The translations under genes were made by a program, and so were the position numbers. Below the pieces are notes generated by a model. It had not been told where the DNA came from. It was given only the letters and a program-made list of their open reading frames with translations, and did not search any database. A stretch of DNA of 64,000 bases, taken from the NCBI GenBank assembly GCA_022432975.1, contig CM039509.1, forward strand, positions 43,372,209 through 43,436,208. The letters are read 5' to 3'. Of this stretch, positions 56,839-64,000 are shown piece by piece (the stretch's first letter is position 1; every line of letters starts with the position of its first letter). This stretch comes from Begonia masoniana (Eukaryota > Streptophyta > Magnoliopsida > Cucurbitales > Begoniaceae).

Positions 56839-57418
56839 AATACTAGTATTGACATCAGCATTTTTACTGGCATGAACATTTTGCAATATTGAGGCATGTA
56901 TACTTTTTGACTGATTCATACTACCTAGTGGATTGTAATGCCATGTTTTACTCACCTTAGCCGACGGGCTCGATTTGAGATTTTTCATAGTGGTATGCAG
57001 ATGAGTTTTATTCATGCATTGTTTTTTTGTTGTGCCATTTGGAGTGATACTGGAGATAACCGTCTTGCACTCTTAGCTGGACCCATACGCTAAGAGTATC
57101 AGGGGATTTTGCCCAGTTGCACCCGTGTTTGAGGATTGCTGTGGTACTCCTCACACATGTTTGGATAGGGTCCTCTCCCTTATAATTTGGAGCTGCGGTA
57201 CTCCCCCCGAATGGGGTGGTGCGGTACTCCCTGCGAATTGAGGAATTACCCGGCCTAGCCAGTGTTTGTTCGTTGATACCCCTGGTATGATAAGTCCACT
57301 GCGTGGTCCCCCTGAGCCCAGGGTTGAGTGGATGTTGAGTCCCTCCTGGTGTGCTCTAGCGCGTGTCTCGGTGGCCCAGGGTTGAGTGGTTGTTAGTCCC
57401 TCCAAGTGGTTGACTTTT
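56839..57418. repeat. Unassigned LTR-like fragment with short repeats
   Basis: 580 bp without coding potential. Contains GCGGTACTCC words (57192, 57220) and two copies of a roughly 60-bp unit with CCCAGGGTTGAGTGG (57317 and 57370). The style is that of the minisatellite zone of the Tekay-type LTRs here, but no LTR ends are visible. Confidence 0.45.
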
Positions 57419-57456
57419 TGTCACAACCCTAATACCGTACCCAATTTCCCGTACTA

Positions 57457-57490
<34 letters not shown>
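57457..57490. repeat. ATT microsatellite and T run
   Basis: About eleven ATT repeats followed by a T run near the start of LTR E. Confidence 0.9.
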
Positions 57491-57491
<1 letters not shown>

Positions 57492-57654
57492 TTTTTTTTT
57501 TAAACTTTTGACTTTAACTGTACTTAGGGCGAAACCTCAATCGAAATCGAAATCGGAATTGAAATCGAAGTTCGTTTAGTAATTCATTTAAAATAAATAC
57601 TAAAACAATTAAATCAATTAAAACTATTAAATAATTAAAAAAAAGAAATAACAT

Positions 57655-57850
57655 GGCGATCAGTCGCTAGTTAATGTGGCGACTGATCGCCCATCGGCGA
57701 TTGCAACAGGCGACCAGTCGCCTGTTGCAAATCGCCACGCTCTCTAGATTCCTCCAGAGAGCAACGACCAACGCCTGGGGAGAGGCGATTGATCACCTCC
57801 AAGAGGCGATCAATCGCCATGCTCTCTGGAATTTCTCCAGAGAGCACAGC
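57655..57850. other. Palindrome cluster in LTR E
   Basis: Short palindromic words GGCGACTGATCGCC, GGCGACCAGTCGCC, GGCGATTGATCACC and GGCGATCAATCGCC surround GCTCTCTAGATTCCTCCAGAG and GCTCTCTGGAATTTCTCCAG inverted repeats. Several substitutions keep arm pairing. Confidence 0.7.
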
Positions 57851-59867
57851 TTCCTCCCCCCTTCTTTCTTTCTTCCTTTCTTCCTTCACGCCCTGCACTC
57901 TACCTTTAAACACAACAACCTCCACAATAACTCACCTCTAAACATACTTCTAACCAACCCTTCATCACTAATCCCCTCTTCGGTCCAAGTATCACCCAAA
58001 TAAACGACTCACAATCGTACATGAAAACATATTAAAATTCTATGAAATTGGACTGCATGGATCGCACTAAGATCGTACGCATCCATACAGTCGTAAATCA
58101 CCTAAACTCATTAAATAAAACCCAATCAAATCCTTAAAACAAACATCGAACATAAACACGAAATTTACTAAAACATCACCAAAGACATACGTTAACAAAT
58201 CCTTCAAAATAGCACTACTTCAAACCTACATCCACTATACAATTTCCTAAATAATAAAGTTTCTCCACAAATCCTAAATCCCTCACATTTTTAACATCAA
58301 AACAAGTTCACATCAATTACCCAAAATTTGCTCGGAGTACACCCACGGTCATCGAATCTTGCCAAAACACACCCCGTCGCCACGAGCACCATCCGTCGAC
58401 CACCTATTCCTTGCCATCGAGAGAACTCTCACCTTCACACCTGTCACCTACATCATTCAACTTAAACATTAAGCCTAATGCTTAGCAAGGGAATGCACTA
58501 TAGATGACGTATGCATGAATGCATGACTTTTCATAAAACATGTTCATTTACTTATTCTCATTTTTTTCATTTTCGTTAACATGGATTAAGGTGGGCATCT
58601 TGTCAGGGAGTGTAGGCCAAGTGCGTGTACATAGTCCTTTCGGCCGTATTCATGATCCATCGCGTGGATAGTGACAATAGTTCTGTTGTTATGGCCATAC
58701 AGTCCCACCCACACTTATCATTACTTTTTCCTTTACATAATTCATGCATGAAGACATTTCGTATGACTTTTGAGAAAACATTATGCATGAGGAATTCACG
58801 CATAACATACCATCAAACATATCACCAAACAATTCACAACGTACATGGACATATAATACTTTTAACGAACTTTACAAACAACGAATAGCTAACATCCTAG
58901 ACTACCCGACTCAGTAACCCCACAATCAGAAAATCATCATCAAAATACAAAAGCCTAACGTTGACACGATACAGGGCCTTAAGGGCCGGAAACCTAGCAC
59001 CCTCTTACCTGGTGTCCTAGCTATGCCGAGCACCGTCCTTGAAGAGCTTGGATTACCTAAGGCATTTCATAGCACGTCGTTAGTATTAACTCTAAATCAT
59101 AAATTTCAAAGCTAAACAAAATCTCGAGCCAAGGTGAATCTCCCAAAAACTCGAATCCATCTCATTCGGGCATTTCATCGAGCACTTGGTGTTCACTACT
59201 TCAAAACTCCATTAATGTCCTCCAAACCATTTTCAACAACCAATGTTTAACCCTACTCAACCACCAAACATCAATAATTCCCTCAATCCACTCGATTAAC
59301 AACCATAGTGCTATTAATAAACAAAATCTAGCAATCCAAAACAATTTCTAACGAAACCCCTAAATGTTCTTCACAAACCCTAAACCAAAACCACACCAAC
59401 ACAACAACTAACTTGACTAAAACATAGGGCTTACCTAGAAGATTGATTTGTTGAAGAAAGTGGAAGGGAAAATCGCCGGAAAAAGGGAGGATCGCCGGCG
59501 TTGAGAGCGAATGGCGAAACGGAGGAGAAAATCGCGAGGGAGGGGAGGCTCGCGTTCTGGAGGGGAGAAGTGAGAAAAGAGAGAGAGAGTTTTATGTTTT
59601 ATTAAGATTTTGACTTCCAAAATTACCTAAATGCCCTTAGTTCATTTCCTTACCTCTAATTGTTATTTCTTCTATCAATTTGGTTCCTCCAAAATTATTT
59701 TATTTCACCAAATATTCCTATTTATCGCTAGGGTTCTAACGAAACTTCTCGTTCGCTAAACGGACTTAATTTACTATTTCTATGAATTAAAACTCTATAG
59801 CACTTAAACAATAAAACCCGAAAACTATAGGCTCAAAACCCATAGTCAAAGTTTCTGGGCGTTACAT

Positions 59868-62100
59868 CCTACCCTCCTTATTTAAAATTTTGTCCCCAAA
59901 ATTGCTGTTTGGTCAACTTCTAATTACTCACCCTCACATTATCTAAGTACGATGCTCGTAATACTAATCCTTGAAACCCTTATGGTCTTACTCATCATTT
60001 AGGTCTTGATAGCTCCCTTTATCCCTAAAGCTCTAAATCCTTCTAACTACGCACTTCGTAATTCAATCGCTCATACATCCATTGACTTCAACTCAACCCC
60101 CATCACTTAGACCCTCGATCCTCTCTAACTTAACTTCAACTCTAATTCTTCCTCGAGCTAAGTTCATTTAGTTCCTAACTTTTCTAATCTCATGACATTA
60201 ACACGTCAAGCCCTCAAAGTTTCTTCAATCCTATAACACTGAGGACCTGATATTTAGATCTCTCATCCTAATCCTCCATTTTGAACTCTTCTTCATACTA
60301 CTATCTTATTTCCTATTTAACACTCTCATCTCCTATAATTACGTCCACTACGCTCGTTTTGTCCGGTTTCTATCTCGGTCTTTAACAATCCCAATCAAAT
60401 TCTTAAGTCTAAACTAAGTCATTAAACTACTCACCCAACTCCTTAAAGGGTGTATAAACCATTCAACGTAACTTAAGAGTTGAAACTTCCTTAATACTTC
60501 ATGTTCTAACTTCGCTTCTAAGCTCACTTGCACAGTTTTGGTGCAAATCTTTCTCCCTTTCATCCAACATACTCCAATTTCCACAACCTCCACTACTTGA
60601 CTCCTATATCAATCTTCCATTTGATCCAGTTAATTTTCTCACTTACCCGTATGACATAATCCGAAGTTCAAAAGTCTACCTAACCGCCCATTTATCTTAC
60701 ACCACATAGTCTTTATATCCTCAAGTTGCGATCTTCTTCGCACACTTGAGTTTATTCACTTTAACCTTAGCTATTTACAAAATCTTTGGCTTTGACTTCA
60801 TTACATACGGGTCGAGCCTTGAAATTCCTAATTTAATCTTATTCCTAATGTACTTGATAACTCTCCAATCCCTTGATTCGCAAGACTTCACGTTCGAGCT
60901 TAACTTCAAATCTATACCTTTTGTTTAATTAACAATGTTCTACGCTTATCATTAATATCCTACAAAGACTTCTTTGAAAGTTACTAACTAGTCTACCATT
61001 CCGTCATTCGTTCTAGTAAGGTTCTAAATGTTTTACTTGGCTTCTTAACAACAATTTACCTACTGATCTTCTTGTTAGCAAACTTGTTGTAGGTAGGTCC
61101 ACAATCTTAATCCTAGTCTTCTAAAATTTTTAAATCTTGTCCTTCCATTTTTTTTTTAAACTTAGAAATATCTCTTCCATAAAGTCTCCCCTCCTAGTTC
61201 CTCGAGCAAGGATGTTTCTACATCCACCCCAAAAATAAGCCTCATGTTTGGGGTTCTTAACTTACTCTGCACCAACTATAGACTCGTTCCCTAACTCTAG
61301 TGCTCATAACCGAAAGAATTTGGGATCATTTACCTTCTTACGTTTCCTATAAGTGATACTTACTCCTGCCGATTTACCATCTCTTTTAACTCTTAAACTC
61401 TATCCTACATTCCTCGGTTAAATAGTACCCCAATGCCTAACGCGTCCAATAATTACCGGTCATCCTTAACTTCATTGAGTTTTCTTTTCTATATATAGTG
61501 GCGGTCATAATCTTTCCACGTATCATTAATTGTCCTTCATTGCTTAGTCCTTTAAGATGGTACCTATCTCATAGAGAACGACTAAATTATATAACCTGGG
61601 TATCACCTTTCGTACAACCTTGATCCTTTATTGTTTCTAGACTTATTAACTTACTCACCTCGCTTAAATCTCTTTGTTTCTCACATCAATATTGGTCAAT
61701 ACGAATTCTCCTAGGCAATCACCCAGATTATACATCCACGACTTTGTACCTATCAATCACATTATCCTTGTAAAAGTAAGCAACATCTTCCTTATTCTCT
61801 CGACAGTTCACTTAAGCTGAACACCCAAACATTATCTTCCTATATATACTTCCAACTTCACGCGAGCCTAAAACATACAAGTTTCTACTATATTATCCTA
61901 TTCACCTAGACATACCGGTAGTATCAAAGTCAGGTTACCTATCTTGACATCTACAATCTCATTCTCCTTAAATTGAGGTCTACATCCTCGTATCTCTAAC
62001 TCCCTACATTCTTTAACCTTTCTATTCTCAAACCTACTTCTATCTATCACACCAATATCGTCATTAATTTGTAACTCTTAACCACCACCCCACTCTATTA
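59868..62100 (-). other. Element E non-coding interior
   Basis: 2.2 kb, purine-rich on the element's sense strand, no enzyme-like ORF. It begins with the purine tract ATAAGGAGGGTAGG next to the LTR and follows the interior of element D closely over long stretches. Confidence 0.7.
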
Positions 62101-62852
62101 ATTGCTGAAATAAAATTATATCTGGAACCACAATTGGTTGGGCAGCTTCCCAATCTTCGGTCATAGCAATTATCCTCGAAGGACCACATGGTGATATCCC
62201 GTTCGGTCCTAGACAATCTCTGGCTTTGTTACCCCTTCTATCGCACCTAAAACATCGGTCTGAATACAGTCTACACTCACCAAAATGACCCCTTAGACAT
62301 GTAGAGCACGGAGGAGCTTGACGAGCTCCGCGGGGTCGTTTGCTCTTACACTGCCCAATCGGTGAATTATTGGGCCTCGCAATGTCCCTCGCTGGTTGTG
62401 GCCTTTCGTCAACTGGGGGTGGCCGAAATTATCTGAGGGACCCCTCGACGGACTTCTCTTGACTTTTATTCTGTAGCTCGACTTCTAACTCAAAAGCTTG
62501 TACAATTACTTCGTCGTAGGAAGCACCCCTAACTCCATACATTTTCACACCCTTATATATGTCCTCCTTCAATCCTTGCACGAAATAATAGGTCTTATTT
62601 TCTTTCTCCTTTCCTAGGTGGCTGACGGAACGAGTTAACGCTTCGAATTCTCTAACGTACTCTGCGACTGTACCTGTCTGTCGAAGTTTGGAAACTCTGA
62701 CATCTTATTTGTCCATGCGGCTTTGTAAATATATTCCTCATAAAACAATTCCTTGAATGGTTCCCATAAAATTTCCCCCACATCAACCATGACCTTGACA
62801 TTGTCCCACCAAAGTCTTGCATCTCCCACCAGATAACACATCGCATAAGTTC
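62101..62852 (-). pseudogene. gag: Element E gag, N-terminus replaced by repeat sequence
   Basis: Minus strand, broken by shifts and stops. Readable: YAMCYLVGDARLWWDNVKVM, EPFKELFYEEYIYKAAWTNK, YYFVQGLKEDIYKGVKMYGV, SYDEVIVQAFELEVELQNK, CSTCLRGHFGEC and CFRCDRRGNKARDCLG. The zinc knuckle has Asn where His is expected. It continues upstream directly into the 96-bp array at about 62852, so the gag N-terminus and leader are missing. Confidence 0.75.
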
Positions 62853-64000
62853 CCTTAATAGCTGGTCTGATCCTTCTGTCCATTGGGAAGTGAATCAATT
62901 TTCTCAAAGTCATACATCCTCTAACTCAATTAAAGGGCGGATTAGTTCCCTTAATAGCTGGTCTGATCCTTCTGTCCATTGGGAAGTGAATCAATTTTCT
63001 CAAAGTCATACATCCTCTAACTCAATTAAAGGGCGGATTAGTTCCCTTAATAGCTGGTCTGATCCTTCTGTCCATTGGGAAGTGAATCAATTTTCTCAAA
63101 GTCATACATCCTCTAACTCAATTAAAGGGCGGATTAGTTCCCTTAATAGCTGGTCTGATCCTTCTGTCCATTGGGAAGTGAATCAATTTTCTCAAAGTCA
63201 TACATCCTCTAACTCAATTAAAGGGCGGATTAGTTCCCTTAATAGCTGGTCTGATCCTTCTGTCCATTGGGAAGTGAATCAATTTTCTCAAAGTCATACA
63301 TCCTCTAACTCAATTAAAGGGCGGATTAGTTCCCTTAATAGCTGGTCTGATCCTTCTGTCCATTGGGAAGTGAATCAATTTTCTCAAAGTCATACATCCT
63401 CTAACTCAATTAAAGGGCGGATTAGTTCCCTTAATAGCTGGTCTGATCCTTCTGTCCATTGGGAAGTGAATCAATTTTCTCAAAGTCATACATCCTCTAA
63501 CTCAATTAAAGGGCGGATTAGTTCCCTTAATAGCTGGTCTGATCCTTCTGTCCATTGGGAAGTGAATCAATTTTCTCAAAGTCATACATCCTCTAACTCA
63601 ATTAAAGGGCGGATTAGTTCCCTTAATAGCTGGTCTGATCCTTCTGTCCATTGGGAAGTGAATCAATTTTCTCAAAGTCATACATCCTCTAACTCAATTA
63701 AAGGGCGGATTAGTTCCCTTAATAGCTGGTCTGATCCTTCTGTCCATTGGGAAGTGAATCAATTTTCTCAAAGTCATACATCCTCTAACTCAATTAAAGG
63801 GCGGATTAGTTCCCTTAATAGCTGGTCTGATCCTTCTGTCCATTGGGAAGTGAATCAATTTTCTCAAAGTCATACATCCTCTAACTCAATTAAAGGGCGG
63901 ATTAGTTCCCTTAATAGCTGGTCTGATCCTTCTGTCCATTGGGAAGTGAATCAATTTTCTCAAAGTCATACATCCTCTAACTCAATTAAAGGGCGGATTA
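62847..64000. repeat. 96-bp tandem array (at least 12 copies, runs off the window)
   Basis: The unit contains CATTGGGAAGTGAATCAATT, TTCTCAAAGTCATACATCC and GGCGGATTAGTTCCCTTAAT. Starts at CATTGGG occur at 62881, 62977 and 63073 and so on, exactly 96 bp apart, with essentially no variation. The unit is similar to a segment of the Tekay G LTR (9440-9525, GGGAGTTGGATCAGTTTTCC). Confidence 0.97.

Larger units (their letters stand above)
57419..59867 (-). repeat. Element E 3' LTR
   Basis: TGTCACAACCCTAATACC...CTGGGCGTTACA, 2449 bp. Contains an (ATT)n microsatellite (57457-57490), a block of GGCGAT-type palindromes and CTCTGGAA/TCCAGAG inverted repeats (57655-57850). No long tandem array where D has one. 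Confidence 0.82.
57419..64000 (-). mobile_element. Gag-only LTR element E, related to D, truncated by the window
   Basis: Minus strand. 3' LTR 57419-59867, purine tract, a non-coding interior similar to that of D, a gag remnant, then a 96-bp tandem array to the end of the window. No pol genes are seen. LTR E shares phrases with LTR D (CGTCGCCACGAGCACCA; CATTAAGCCTAATGCTTAG; GGGCCTTAAGGGCCGGAA). Its 5' LTR and target duplication lie outside the window or are lost. Confidence 0.78.

Overview
This is nuclear DNA from a flowering plant, most likely a eudicot. It holds nested LTR retrotransposons of typical plant lineages (Cassandra, Sirevirus-type Ty1-copia, Tekay/Del chromovirus and Athila-like Ty3-gypsy), a Mutator-like transposase relic, and two plant nuclear gene remnants with spliceosomal introns. 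I cannot name the species. Nothing looks bacterial or organellar.

Layout. 9-381: a lone Cassandra LTR carrying 5S rRNA sequence. 382-17930: a decayed Sirevirus with an envelope-like ORF. It is split by a complete Cassandra element inside gag (1489-2312, target duplication AGGAC/AGGAT) and by a young complete Tekay chromovirus (8045-17082, target duplication ATGTC). 17931-23772: a decayed second Tekay-type element plus an LTR-end fragment. 23773-25720: a decayed MULE transposase with a SWIM zinc finger. 26584-28248: a two-exon plant O-methyltransferase gene with a fresh 177-bp tandem duplication at its C-terminus. 28536-30293: opposite strand, tail to tail with it, the remains of a GPI mannosyltransferase 1 (PIG-M) gene. 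30914-56838: one Athila-like element, minus strand, that has received solo LTR B (33244-38795, duplication CGGCT), itself hit by solo LTR H (35438-38420, duplication TTGCG); solo LTR C (39550-42482, duplication CTCTT); and, in its own 5' LTR, the large gag-only element D (43948-55540, duplication ACGTG). 56839-57418: an unassigned LTR-like fragment. 57419-64000: element E, related to D, running off the window.

The only non-transposon genes are the O-methyltransferase and the PIG-M relic, in an island of about 4.5 kb. The rest is an insertion history readable from target-site duplications.

The most unusual signals lie inside the LTRs. (1) The two LTRs of element D should have been identical at insertion, yet they carry arrays homogenised for different units: 79 copies of a 23-bp unit creating a perfect CACGTG G-box each, against 59 copies of a 25-bp unit without it. 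(2) Several unrelated LTRs carry, 235-490 bp from their 3' ends, clusters of short GGCGATCGATCGCC-type palindromes with pair-preserving changes; in three of them these surround CTCTGGAA/TTCCAGAG inverted repeats. (3) Minisatellites in three LTR families contain plant bZIP/bHLH core sites (CACGTG or TGACGTCA). (4) Both LTRs of D keep a perfect 15-bp hairpin closed by a cUUCGg tetraloop. (5) D and E look like gag-only (TR-GAG-like) elements with a long conserved non-coding interior.
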